This document shows, in pieces, positions 15,982-24,890 of a stretch of 64,000 nt of DNA. The DNA lies in the NCBI RefSeq assembly GCF_943733665.1, contig NZ_OX030782.1, forward strand, positions 950,001-1,014,000, in the 5' to 3' direction. Positions within the stretch are counted from its first letter, which is position 1, and every line of letters begins with the position of its first letter. The notes under the pieces are model-generated. The model searched no databases. It saw only the letters and a program-made list of their open reading frames with translations, and was not told where the DNA came from. The DNA comes from Aquimarina sp. Aq107 (GTDB lineage: Bacteria > Bacteroidota > Bacteroidia > Flavobacteriales > Flavobacteriaceae). The translations under genes were made by a program, and so were the position numbers.

Positions 15982-18462
15982 CTAAAGTCTAAACTTGTTA
16001 TTATTAGTAAGGAAAATTGCGTTGACAAAAAACAATTTTCCATTTTCCCAGAAAGATCTAAACAATGGATTGTCTACCATGTATATGATACTTCCACTAC
16101 CCATTCTCGCTTCACCAAAAACTAAAGAGTTCTTAAGTCCTTTAAAGGCATCTTTTCCGGAAAAACCAGATACACTCGTTGGCTCTTTCATATAAGCAAC
16201 ATTATATCCGTCTTTTAAAAATTGGTAAGAACTGCTACCTAATTTTAAACTAAAATAAGTGTCTTCGTACCCAAAAGCTAAAGGGTGAGAAGTGTCTACT
16301 TGAGTTTTGTAAATACTTCCAGTAATGAAATCTTTAACTCGCTCACGTTCGCGTTTATCATAAGGTACTAGATTACCCAAAGAATCTTTTTTTTCTTCTT
16401 TACTTTTATTGCTTTTTAAATCAAAACCATCTTTGTTTGCAAATGCATTTACTGCATTGGCAATAGCAATAACTTTTCCTCCACTACGGATCCATCCTTT
16501 TAATTTATCTAAAGAACTTTTGTCTAAATATCCTCCATAATATCCATTCGGAAGAATTAAAACATCATATTTGTCTAGGTCTACTCTCTTAAAATAATCG
16601 GTATCAATAGATGTAATAGGATATTGAAGCTGTTGTTCAAAGAAATGCCAGATTTCTCCATAGCTTAATGAAGAGGTGTAATTGCCTTTTAAAACAGCAA
16701 TTTTTTGATTATTGATAAGCTTTACATCAGGAGAACCAAAGTCTACTCCACTTGATGCAAAACTAGAAGCTGTAGTATATAGTTTGCGATTATGTTTGTT
16801 AGCGATATCTATTACTTTTTTATCATAATCTATTGTTTTTCTATTATCACTTTTAGTAATAATTAAACTTCCTTTCTTAAATTTCTCACCATTATTTGCA
16901 AAATCTTTTTCGCTAAATCGGACTCTGATTTTATTTTTGAGTAAATCAGCTAAGAAACTGGCATCATTTAAACTATTCCATTTTGCAATATATCCTGCTC
17001 CAGAAGGATTTGCAGTATTATTGATTTGTTTGTTCTTTTTAGTTCCATTAGCAGGTATTAATGAGGTAGATGCAATTGCCTCTAAACCATATGCGTGCGG
17101 AATGCTCCAAGCTGTTATATCATAGGTAAGAGGTTCACTTAGTTTAGCATCAGGTTCGAATAATACTTTTACCATTTTACCTTTTGGTTGATCGGTGCTT
17201 ACTACCAATGCTCCATTTGCATTAATACTACCTTGTTTATTTTCTCTAAAATTAAAACCAGATATTTTTGTACTATTAGTATATCCATATTTTATTTCAT
17301 GCTTATCTAAAAGTTTTGTCAGTGCATTAATTTTATCAATCTCTCCATTTAGGATATAACTTTTATATTTTAATCCCGCATTATTAAAGAATTTCTTGAA
17401 TTCTGTATTTAGTTTTTCTGCATTTTTTGAAGAAATTTCTACTGTAGATAATCCAGTAGTTGTGTGATGTAATGCTCGATCTTTTAGTGTCAAAACATAT
17501 CCTTCGTCCGTTTGGATACCTAATCCAGCACGTCCATGTCCAGCTTGTTCGTAAGTCATACCAATAGCTCCCATAAAAGTTGGGTAAGTATCTCCATAAC
17601 TAGGGTATAAAAGGTCAAAACGTTCTTTAGTAAAGAATAACCAACCTTCTGCATCAAAATATCTTGCATGATTTTTACCAATTTGTGTCTGAAAATCTCG
17701 TTGCCAAGGTGTTATGATTTCATGAAATGGTTCTGCAGCAGGAGCAAAATAATAAGGTTCGTTAATGCCTTGTTCATGGAAATCTACATGTACATGTGGC
17801 ATCCATTTGTTATATGCTGTCAGTCGACGATAAGATTCTACCTGCGTAGCCCAAGCCCAATCTCTATTAAGGTCAAAAAGATAATGATTTGGTCTACCAC
17901 CAGGCCAAGGTTCGTTATGTTCAGTAGCATTCTGATCTGTGTTATAAGGAGTTGCCTTGGTTTGGTTGTACCAGTTTGCATATCGATCTCTACCGTCAGG
18001 ATTTACGCAAGGATCCATAATAACCACAGTGTTATTTAACCAGTCTTTTTTAGTGGTAATCAATTCATATATGGTTTTCATTGCTGCTTCTGTACTAGAA
18101 GCTTCATTACCATGAACGTTATAACTAAGCCAGACGATAGCCATTTTTGGATTACTAGTTCCTGTTACGATTCCAGTATTTTTTAGATGATCTATTCGTA
18201 TATTTTCAATGTTTTTTTGATTTTCTGAACTTGTTATAATCGCATAAGTAAGAGGTCTTCTTTCGTTGGTTTTTCCATAAGTATGATATGTTACTAATCC
18301 TGAGTTAGCAGCTACGTGATTAAAGTAGTTAACTACATCTGCATGTCTTGTAAATTGGCTGCCTATTTCATATCCTAAGAATTCTGCAGGAGTTTGAACA
18401 TTGTTTTGTGCGAATACCCAGGTTGTAGAAATTATAAATAGGGTTAAGAATAATTTTTTCAT
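15982..18462 (-). CDS. M14-family zinc carboxypeptidase, secreted
   Basis: 826 residues. A signal peptide (1-19, ending WVFAQ) exports it. The M14 zinc ligands are His117 and Glu120 (VHGNE) and His229 (DFHEQG); the catalytic Glu is most likely Glu305 in MTYEQAG. Residues about 550-800 form an extra region including IKKLEGW-type and DNPLFRSFW segments, like the glutamine-amidotransferase-like C-terminal domain seen in large Bacteroidetes M14 proteins. It should trim peptides in the periplasm or outside. As first gene of the unit, it may set expression of the DinB, membrane, M16, RibA-like and ankyrin genes downstream. Confidence 0.93.
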   Translation of the reverse strand: MKKLFLTLFIISTTWVFAQNNVQTPAEFLGYEIGSQFTRHADVVNYFNHVAANSGLVTYHTYGKTNERRPLTYAIITSSENQKNIENIRIDHLKNTGIVTGTSNPKMAIVWLSYNVHGNEASSTEAAMKTIYELITTKKDWLNNTVVIMDPCVNPDGRDRYANWYNQTKATPYNTDQNATEHNEPWPGGRPNHYLFDLNRDWAWATQVESYRRLTAYNKWMPHVHVDFHEQGINEPYYFAPAAEPFHEIITPWQRDFQTQIGKNHARYFDAEGWLFFTKERFDLLYPSYGDTYPTFMGAIGMTYEQAGHGRAGLGIQTDEGYVLTLKDRALHHTTTGLSTVEISSKNAEKLNTEFKKFFNNAGLKYKSYILNGEIDKINALTKLLDKHEIKYGYTNSTKISGFNFRENKQGSINANGALVVSTDQPKGKMVKVLFEPDAKLSEPLTYDITAWSIPHAYGLEAIASTSLIPANGTKKNKQINNTANPSGAGYIAKWNSLNDASFLADLLKNKIRVRFSEKDFANNGEKFKKGSLIITKSDNRKTIDYDKKVIDIANKHNRKLYTTASSFASSGVDFGSPDVKLINNQKIAVLKGNYTSSLSYGEIWHFFEQQLQYPITSIDTDYFKRVDLDKYDVLILPNGYYGGYLDKSSLDKLKGWIRSGGKVIAIANAVNAFANKDGFDLKSNKSKEEKKDSLGNLVPYDKRERERVKDFITGSIYKTQVDTSHPLAFGYEDTYFSLKLGSSSYQFLKDGYNVAYMKEPTSVSGFSGKDAFKGLKNSLVFGEARMGSGSIIYMVDNPLFRSFWENGKLFFVNAIFLTNNNKFRL

Positions 18463-18679
18463 TGATGATTTTTTAATTTTGGTAAAATACCGCCTTAAAT
18501 TTAGGATATTAATTGTATTAACTAAAATTTAGGATTTGGGATAACCCATATTTATAAATTTATGTTATCGATATGTAACTAATGTCAATAATGGAAGTTG
18601 ATCGACTATTAAAAAAAATATAAAATAATAGATACAAACACAATCTAATGTATATTTATCGATCAAAAAAGACGACCCT

Positions 18680-20275
18680 ATGCCAAGTGACTGTATTCCG
18701 TTTAGATCAACAAATTACTTCTCATCTTTTATTTGTGATTATTTAGACGAAAAACCTGAGCTTAAAGAATTTTATCATAGATATCCGAAGCTTGATAATT
18801 TTGAAGATCAGATTGTAGAGAAACAGCAGTCTTTTTCATCAGAAAATCGAAAAGTACTTAAAGCTGCATTACTTACTCAATATACCAAAGTAAATATTTC
18901 CGAAACTACTCAAAATAATATTGATCTTTTAGATAAGGATATTACCTTTACAGTAACTACAGGTCATCAATTAAACCTTTTTACGGGTCCTTTATATTTT
19001 TTGTATAAAATAGTCTCAACAATAAATCTAACTTCTATATTAAAAGAGAAGTATCCAACATATAATTTTGTTCCTATATATTGGATGGCAACGGAAGATC
19101 ATGATTTTGAGGAAATCAATTATTTTAATTTTAAAGGAAAGAAAATACAGTGGAATCGCAAAGATGGAGGTGCTGTTGGAGTTTTTGATACTAAAGGTTT
19201 AGATGCAGTTTTTGAAATATTTTCTTCTGAAATAGGATTCGGAAGAAACGCAGAACGTTTAAAAGCTCTTTTTGAAGAAGCTTATTTACATCATAATAGT
19301 CTCACGGATGCTACTAGGTATTTAGCAAATGAATTATTTGCAGAATACGGGCTGGTTATTGTTGATGGAGATGATAAAGATTTAAAACGTCTCTTTATTC
19401 CATATGTAGAAAAAGAACTCGAGGGACAGGTTTCGTATAATAATGTAATGCCTAAAGCAGAAAAATTAGCTTCTAAGGGGTATAAAATACAAGTTAATCC
19501 CAGAGAAATTAATCTGTTTTATCTTTCAGAAGGTTTAAGAGAACGTATCATAGAAAAGGATGATAGTTATTTTGTAAATGATACAGATATTGTTTGGGAA
19601 AAGAATGAGTTGTTACAAGAATTATCTGAGTTCCCGGAGCGATTTAGTCCTAATGTTATGATGAGGCCACTATATCAAGAAGTGATTTTACCTAATCTTT
19701 GTTATATAGGAGGCGGCGGTGAGCTTGCTTATTGGTTGGAATTAAAAGACTATTTTGATGCAGTGAAAATTCCATTTCCGATGCTCTTGTTGCGTAATTC
19801 TGTATTAATGCAAACAACAAAACAAGAACAGAAAATTAAAAAATTAGAAGTCTCTGATGAAGAGCTATTTTTGAAACAACATGAGTTGATCAATCGTAAA
19901 GTCAGACAGATATCTAATATTGATATTAATTTTGATCCACAACGAATACAATTAAAAGAGCAGTTTAAAGGATTGTACGAACTAGCAAATCAAACAGATG
20001 TGACTTTTTTAAAAGCAGTAAAGGCTCAAGAAGTTAAGCAGCTTAAAGGGCTAGATATGCTAGAAAAGAGATTGCTCAAAGCACAACGTTTAAAACTTAG
20101 TGATCAAGTTAAGCGATTAACGAGTATACAAAATGAGCTATTCCCTAATCAAAGTTTACAAGAGAGAAATACTAATTTTTCTGAAATGTATCTTGAATAT
20201 GGAGAAAACTTAATTCCGGAGCTTATCAAAAACTTAAATCCTTTGTTAGGCGAGTTTATTATTTTGAAACAGTAG
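18680..20275 (+). CDS. bshC: Bacillithiol biosynthesis cysteine-adding enzyme BshC
   Basis: 531 residues, full length. BshC joins cysteine to GlcN-malate in the last step of bacillithiol synthesis. Hallmarks are the Rossmann-like TGHQLNLFTGPLYFLYK (about 99-115), IYWMATEDHDFEE and the long C-terminal coiled coil (about 375-460). The ATG at 18680 gives MPSDCIPFRSTNYFSSF, the usual N-terminus in Flavobacteriaceae. A weak TATATTTA box lies at 18651-18658. It stands alone. Its presence shows the organism uses bacillithiol, which fits the redox and electrophile genes nearby. Confidence 0.96.
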   Translation: MPSDCIPFRSTNYFSSFICDYLDEKPELKEFYHRYPKLDNFEDQIVEKQQSFSSENRKVLKAALLTQYTKVNISETTQNNIDLLDKDITFTVTTGHQLNLFTGPLYFLYKIVSTINLTSILKEKYPTYNFVPIYWMATEDHDFEEINYFNFKGKKIQWNRKDGGAVGVFDTKGLDAVFEIFSSEIGFGRNAERLKALFEEAYLHHNSLTDATRYLANELFAEYGLVIVDGDDKDLKRLFIPYVEKELEGQVSYNNVMPKAEKLASKGYKIQVNPREINLFYLSEGLRERIIEKDDSYFVNDTDIVWEKNELLQELSEFPERFSPNVMMRPLYQEVILPNLCYIGGGGELAYWLELKDYFDAVKIPFPMLLLRNSVLMQTTKQEQKIKKLEVSDEELFLKQHELINRKVRQISNIDINFDPQRIQLKEQFKGLYELANQTDVTFLKAVKAQEVKQLKGLDMLEKRLLKAQRLKLSDQVKRLTSIQNELFPNQSLQERNTNFSEMYLEYGENLIPELIKNLNPLLGEFIILKQ

Positions 20276-20353
20276 ATTTTAAGATAACAATTGTATAATT
20301 TTTCCGATGCATCGTATTGAAACCATTTTTATTATATCCCTTAATAAAATTGA

Positions 20354-21271
20354 TTACATAAAATGTGGTAAAACATCTTTACCTAGTTCTTCAATAACGG
20401 TTTCGGCTGGTCTGTTACCATACTTTAGATTAATAATTACATGATTTACCCCTACAGATTCTAATGCTTGTAAATGTTTTGTCATATATGCTGTACCTGA
20501 TTTAAACCCAAGGTGAATTCCATGTGGAGATGCATTCTTGTCTTCTAATAAATCAATATACAATGATTGCAAGTAAGGTTTCCAGGATTGTTCAGCCTTT
20601 TCTAAAGCGTTAGACCAATTAGATAATGTTTGCTTTAGAAAATTAAAATCTCTAGGATAATATAACCAACCATCCGCGTGTGTTGCAATCCATTCTAATG
20701 ATTGTCCAGAATGGCCGGTTACTAACATGGGAGTATGATATTGTGATTTTGGGAGTATATCAATTCTACCATCTGTTTTACCATAATATTTTGATTGATA
20801 TATAGGAAAGTCTTTTTGCAGTGCTTTAATGTAAAAAAAACTATCTCTAAATAACTCACTTTTATTTTCTAGGTTATAATTAAATGGAGGATATTCAATT
20901 GGTCGATCACCAGATGCTGTACCAACGACCATCCTACCTTTTGATAATTGTTGCAAACTTTGTATTGATTTAGCAGTATGAACAGGATGGCGTAACGGTA
21001 GAATAATACTTCCTGTTGCTAACGCAATTTCTTTGGTATGATTCATTATATGAGTCATGTAAATCCAAGGGTCATATAATTGTCCGGCATCTCCAAAAGA
21101 AGGATCATTAAAAGGTACGTCTCTAAACCAAAGAGCCTTGAAACCACAATCCTCTGCTATTTTGGCTAGTTTTTCTTGGTTTTCCATTTTTGCAATGGAA
21201 CCGCTGTAAGATTCCAGCGGAAAAACAAGTCCCAAACTTAGCCTATTTTTTTTGGCTATCGTTTTTAGCAT
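20354..21271 (-). CDS. Luciferase-like (LLM class) flavin-dependent oxidoreductase
   Basis: 305 residues, single TIM-barrel of the bacterial luciferase superfamily. Typical segments are ALWFRDVPFNDP, ALATGSIILPLRHP (cis-peptide region near the flavin) and KGRMVVGTASGDRP. It probably uses reduced FMN or F420-like flavin for a monooxygenation or related reaction. As last gene of the HxlR-linked operon it begins 3 bp after the SDR stop. The upstream nitroreductase of the same operon could supply reduced flavin (inference). Substrate unknown. Confidence 0.88.
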   Translation of the reverse strand: MLKTIAKKNRLSLGLVFPLESYSGSIAKMENQEKLAKIAEDCGFKALWFRDVPFNDPSFGDAGQLYDPWIYMTHIMNHTKEIALATGSIILPLRHPVHTAKSIQSLQQLSKGRMVVGTASGDRPIEYPPFNYNLENKSELFRDSFFYIKALQKDFPIYQSKYYGKTDGRIDILPKSQYHTPMLVTGHSGQSLEWIATHADGWLYYPRDFNFLKQTLSNWSNALEKAEQSWKPYLQSLYIDLLEDKNASPHGIHLGFKSGTAYMTKHLQALESVGVNHVIINLKYGNRPAETVIEELGKDVLPHFM

Positions 21272-21274
21272 AAT

Positions 21275-22072
21275 TTACTTGACTAACATTGAATTAGTAA
21301 TTGAAATTAACTGATTTATTTTATTTTGATCATACGCATCTCGGTGTGCTTTAGAAAAAAAACCTTTATCATTATCAAAATATTTACCAGAATCATTGGA
21401 GTATTTATCAGAAGTGGCTAAGTCAAATAATATATCGACACCTTTTTCTGCTGGAGACCAATGGTTTCCATATGCTTCTTTAACCATTTTAGTATTTAGC
21501 AATGAGCCTGGATTTACGGCTATTATGTTTATATAGTTGAATTCTTTTGCTAGTTTAGTATTCCACATGGTTAAAGCTAATTTACTTTGTGCATATGCTT
21601 CTTGTTCTGATAGTGAACTTTTTCCTGATAGAGCATCAAGGGAGACAGTGGATTGCGCCGCAGAACTCAAGTTAATTATTCTAGGAGTAGTGCTTTTTTG
21701 GAGTAAGGAGATTAATTCTTTTGTTAATAAAAATGGAGCGAGATAGTTTACTACAAACCTAATATCTATTCCGTCTTTATTATGTGTTGCAGGACTTTTA
21801 AATATTCCTGCATTATTTATAAGAACATCTATTTTAGAAATATCTTGTTTGATTTTGGACGTCATTTCTCTTACGCTATTCAAATCAGAGAAGTCTCCAA
21901 CAAAACCTATTATGTTTTCATTATTTGTGGTTTCTTTTATTTCTGTAATAGTACGTAATAGTTTCTCTGAATTTCTTCCGTGTACACAAATAGAATGCCC
22001 AAACTTAGCAAGTTTTATAGCAGTTAATTTTCCTATTCCGTCAGTGCTTCCTGTGATAAAAATAGTTTTCAT
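21275..22072 (-). CDS. Short-chain dehydrogenase/reductase
   Basis: 265 residues, classical SDR length. The nucleotide-binding TGSTDGIG (7-14), NNAG (86-89), catalytic Ser near 136-137 (NLSSA) and YAQSK (Tyr160, Lys164) are intact. HGRN at about 31-34 suggests preference for NADPH. It lies 46 bp after the DUF4437 gene and 3 bp before the luciferase-like gene, fourth in the HxlR-linked operon. It should reduce a carbonyl or oxidise an alcohol made or detoxified by the operon. Confidence 0.92.
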   Translation of the reverse strand: MKTIFITGSTDGIGKLTAIKLAKFGHSICVHGRNSEKLLRTITEIKETTNNENIIGFVGDFSDLNSVREMTSKIKQDISKIDVLINNAGIFKSPATHNKDGIDIRFVVNYLAPFLLTKELISLLQKSTTPRIINLSSAAQSTVSLDALSGKSSLSEQEAYAQSKLALTMWNTKLAKEFNYINIIAVNPGSLLNTKMVKEAYGNHWSPAEKGVDILFDLATSDKYSNDSGKYFDNDKGFFSKAHRDAYDQNKINQLISITNSMLVK

Positions 22073-22118
22073 AGCGTTATATTAAAATTCTATGTTTTTA
22101 TTAGTATGTGATTGTATG

Positions 22119-22985
22119 TTAATGTTGTTTTGTTTCTTCGATCTTAACATCTCCATTGGTTCTCATATATAGAAGAACTTCTTTATTAGTATTGTTAGAA
22201 ACTTTATGAATTGTATTATCTATCGAACCAAAATAACTTCCCGTGTCTAAATCTTTTACTTCATCAGTTTGTGGCATAGTGTAGTTTAATAAACCCTTTA
22301 TTATTACCGCGTGTACAATATTTCCGTTAGTCTTTAGTGCTCCATTAAAACCATTAGGTAATTTTATAAAAAGTCCTTTGTGTTGGTTAATAGATTTGCT
22401 TTTCCAAAGAAAACTGATTTCTGCATCACTATTGGGAGTTATCCAATTGGTTTCAGAATTATCCAGCCATATAATATTAGATACATCTATGTTGATTGGT
22501 TTCTCACCATTATCAAAAGCTTTGTCTATAGGTTTTACTAGATATGGACCTTTGTCTATTTCTACCAATGCTATGTTTTCTACTCCTTTTGCAGAAGTGA
22601 TATGCGATTCTCCTGCAGGTTGTGTCCAAAAACTACCAGGTTTCATCCACATATTTTTAGCTTTTGGATCATCGTTATGAATGGAGCCACTAATAACAAT
22701 AGCTCTGTAAGTAACATTATGGATGTGTGGAGGAGAAGAAAATCCATCTATAAATTTAGCTAAAAATCCAGTTGGGACTTCTTTGTTTCGGTCTCCCCAA
22801 ATAGTTCCCGCTTGGGGGCTTTGATCACCACGAGCAGGATTTAGTTTTTCCCACTGAATTTGGGAGCTCAGCAAAACTTTATTAGTTGGTTCTTTAATGC
22901 TTTCTGAAGTTTTGTTTTCAGAATTATTACAAGAAATTGTTATAGCAGTAGTTAAGAAGATGAAAATTATAATGATCTTTCTCAC
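22119..22985 (-). CDS. DUF4437-family bicupin lipoprotein
   Basis: About 288 residues. Two cupin-like halves: [16 protein letters not shown] (first barrel) and a more diverged second barrel ending in [23 protein letters not shown]4437 proteins are of unknown function. The frame is open to a TTG at 23033, but the GTG at 22985 gives [19 protein letters not shown], a textbook lipoprotein signal, so I choose it. It is thus the one envelope-anchored product of an otherwise cytosolic operon. It sits 40 bp after the ABM gene and 46 bp before the SDR gene. Confidence 0.82.
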   Translation of the reverse strand: MRKIIIIFIFLTTAITISCNNSENKTSESIKEPTNKVLLSSQIQWEKLNPARGDQSPQAGTIWGDRNKEVPTGFLAKFIDGFSSPPHIHNVTYRAIVISGSIHNDDPKAKNMWMKPGSFWTQPAGESHITSAKGVENIALVEIDKGPYLVKPIDKAFDNGEKPINIDVSNIIWLDNSETNWITPNSDAEISFLWKSKSINQHKGLFIKLPNGFNGALKTNGNIVHAVIIKGLLNYTMPQTDEVKDLDTGSYFGSIDNTIHKVSNNTNKEVLLYMRTNGDVKIEETKQH

Positions 22986-23025
22986 GATATTTTTTTTGAA
23001 ATAATTGAAGATTTCTGAATCATAA

Positions 23026-23316
23026 TTATGCAATTTGGTTCATTTCATTTAAGACAAATTCCTCAACAGCCCCATCAGTAGCTTTCATATAAGCTGCTAA
23101 GTGATCATTATTCATATGTTCTTGCCATAAGGCTCTACTTTCCCAATTTTCATGAAATAGGAACAAATTTGGGTTTTCATTATCTTGATGTAAATCATAA
23201 TTAATACATCCTTTTTCTGCTCTAGTAATATCAATAAGTTTTAATAATTCGGATTTTACCAGTTCTCTTTTTTCTTCTTTAGCAAGTATTCTTGCAACTA
23301 TAGTAAGTTTTGTCAT
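23026..23316 (-). CDS. Antibiotic-biosynthesis-monooxygenase (ABM) domain protein
   Basis: 96 residues, one ferredoxin-like ABM barrel half, YgiN-like. [41 protein letters not shown] and [19 protein letters not shown] are characteristic. YgiN-like proteins oxidise quinols without a cofactor or handle small aromatic compounds, usually as dimers. It lies 12 bp after the nitroreductase gene. The pair nitroreductase plus ABM recalls the MdaB/YgiN quinone redox cycle of E. coli (analogy, not proof). Confidence 0.9.
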   Translation of the reverse strand: MTKLTIVARILAKEEKRELVKSELLKLIDITRAEKGCINYDLHQDNENPNLFLFHENWESRALWQEHMNNDHLAAYMKATDGAVEEFVLNEMNQIA

Positions 23317-23328
23317 TGTATTAAATTT

Positions 23329-23928
23329 TTAAATAGTTTCTACAACTTGATTTATGTTTCTTCTAGACTTAGGTCTTTTACTTGGTTGATTATTATCTTC
23401 TGGATCTCTATATCCAATGGCAACTGCTACCAGTGTATGATAATTTTCTAATTCTAATATAGTATTGTAATTGTCAGGTTCAATTCCTTCCATTGGTGTT
23501 GCGTCAATTCCCATTTCAGCACAAGCGCTTAAGAATACACCTAATGAAAGGTATAATTGATGTCCAAACCAAGATTTAATTTGTTCCTCTGATTGTGGTT
23601 TGATAAATTCTTTAAAATAACTAACAGCTCCAGCAGGTAATTCTTCTTCTATTTGTTTTTCGAAAAGTGAAATATTGTCAATTCTACTAAAAACTACAAC
23701 AGTGTCGCAGTCTATTACTTTACCTGCATTTAACCATGATACTTTAGAGAGTTGCTCTTTAGTTTTTTGATTGGACACAAGTGTAAATTTCCAAGGTTGA
23801 CTATTAATAGAAGATGGACTTAAGTTTAAAATCTCTTTTAGCTCATTAATTGTTTCCGAGTTTATTTTTTTATTTGGGTTATACTTTTTTGTTGTATAAC
23901 GATTTTGCATTGAATTTAGGAAGCTCAT
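23329..23928 (-). CDS. NAD(P)H-dependent nitroreductase-family oxidoreductase
   Basis: 199 residues. NfsB-like FMN enzyme: RYTTKKYNPNK (10-20), LSPSSINSQPWKFT (35-48, FMN and substrate region) and MEGIEPDNYNTILEL near the C-terminus. It should reduce quinones or nitro-aromatic compounds with two electrons. It is first in the five-gene operon and is read from a promoter that overlaps operator palindromes and faces the hxlR-type gene. In this family of loci the nitroreductase is the typical direct target of the regulator. Confidence 0.92.
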   Translation of the reverse strand: MSFLNSMQNRYTTKKYNPNKKINSETINELKEILNLSPSSINSQPWKFTLVSNQKTKEQLSKVSWLNAGKVIDCDTVVVFSRIDNISLFEKQIEEELPAGAVSYFKEFIKPQSEEQIKSWFGHQLYLSLGVFLSACAEMGIDATPMEGIEPDNYNTILELENYHTLVAVAIGYRDPEDNNQPSKRPKSRRNINQVVETI

Positions 23929-23943
23929 AGGTTTTAATTTATT

Positions 23944-23990
23944 ACTATAAAAATTATAGTAGCAAAATTAACTATAGTTCAATACCTTTG
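23944..23990. promoter_or_regulatory. Divergent promoters with a double HxlR-type operator
   Basis: Two palindromes share ACTATA half-sites: ACTATAA, 3 nt, TTATAGT at 23944-23960 and AACTATAGTT at 23970-23979, with centres about 22 bp apart (two helix turns). Exact -7 boxes lie between and beside them: TAATTTTG on the minus strand (23963-23970, for the nitroreductase operon) and TACCTTTG on the plus strand (23983-23990, for the regulator). Bound regulator dimers would block both promoters. Confidence 0.75.
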
Positions 23991-24021
23991 CAATAACGGT
24001 CAAAAAGGATAGTTTAAAATA

Positions 24022-24378
24022 ATGAAGGAGTCAGAGCATAAAATGTTAAAATTTAAAGGGAAAGAATACCCTTGTTGTGCAAGTTTAACCATGGGTATGA
24101 TTGGTGGCAAATGGAAGACAGTAATTTTATTTCATTTGCTAAAAGAAACACTACGATATAGTGAGTTAAGAAAGGAGATGCCAACGGTTACGGAGAGAAC
24201 ATTAAGTCTACAATTAAAAGCGTTAGAAGAAGATGGGTTAATCAATAGAAAAGTGTATACCTCTAAACCTCCTTTAAAAGTAGAATATTCGTTAACAGAT
24301 TTTGGAAAAACTTTAACACCATTAATAGAGTCTATTGCAAGTTGGGGAGATTTTGTTCTGGAAAATTACTCGGATTAG
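24022..24378 (+). CDS. HxlR-family (MarR-like) transcriptional regulator
   Basis: 118 residues. Winged-helix with the family pattern MIGGKWKTVILFHLL (about 27-41), LRYSELRKEMPTVTERTLSLQLKALEEDGL and KVEYSLTDFGKTL. Cys18 and Cys19 (YPCCA) stand where HxlR/YodB/HypR-type sensors keep their redox- or electrophile-reactive Cys. It is divergent from the nitroreductase-to-luciferase operon, and paired palindromes overlap both promoters, so it most likely represses that operon and itself until a quinone, diamide-like or other thiol-reactive compound modifies it. Confidence 0.93.
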   Translation: MKESEHKMLKFKGKEYPCCASLTMGMIGGKWKTVILFHLLKETLRYSELRKEMPTVTERTLSLQLKALEEDGLINRKVYTSKPPLKVEYSLTDFGKTLTPLIESIASWGDFVLENYSD

Positions 24379-24386
24379 AAATGTGT

Positions 24387-24824
24387 TTATTCATCTATTC
24401 TTTTTGAAAAATAAATGCGTCGATGCCCTTCAGGGAAGTTATTAAGTTCTCCTAGGATTTGATATCCATTTTTTACATAAAAATCTTCTGCCTGAAAATC
24501 AAATGTATCAAGCATTACTGTTTTAACTCCCTTTTCTTTAGCAATCTTTTCAACGTGTTTAATTAATATAGTCCCAACACCTTGTCTTCTATGTGTTTCT
24601 TTTACCCATAAAATTTTAATTTCTAACCCATTCCAATACCCAATACCTCCTAAAAGACCTCCGATTTCTTCCCCATTATGGTCTTTGGCAATAAATTCTA
24701 ATGGAGTCCATATATCTGCAATTGCTGGCACCTTACTCAGGTTATACGAGTTAATTCCATCTACTATGGTTTTAATATTTTCCTTTTTGCAGGATTCAAT
24801 AGTAACTTTGGTTGTTATTGTCAT
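24387..24824 (-). CDS. GNAT-family N-acetyltransferase
   Basis: 145 residues. The acetyl-CoA motif A is RRQGVGTILIKHVE (about 93-106), followed by GVKTVMLDTFDFQAEDFYVKNGY, as in GNAT proteins. The preceding strand WNGLEIKILWV also fits. The acceptor is unknown; candidates are small amines, peptides or proteins. It is convergent with the HxlR gene (8-bp gap), with no separate terminator visible between them. Confidence 0.9.
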   Translation of the reverse strand: MTITTKVTIESCKKENIKTIVDGINSYNLSKVPAIADIWTPLEFIAKDHNGEEIGGLLGGIGYWNGLEIKILWVKETHRRQGVGTILIKHVEKIAKEKGVKTVMLDTFDFQAEDFYVKNGYQILGELNNFPEGHRRIYFSKRIDE

Positions 24825-24890
24825 TATAATAAATAAACGGGTAAAAGCGATAAATTTTTAGTGAATAAAACAAATTTATAATTTTATTCA

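Noticed and set aside
17668..18039. Plus-strand 123-codon frame inside the M14 peptidase gene
   Set aside because: It is antisense to a gene with full catalytic motifs and encodes no recognisable domain.
22986..23033. TTG-started extension of the DUF4437 protein overlapping the ABM gene
   Set aside because: The GTG at 22985 gives a perfect lipoprotein signal; the extension adds charged residues before it.
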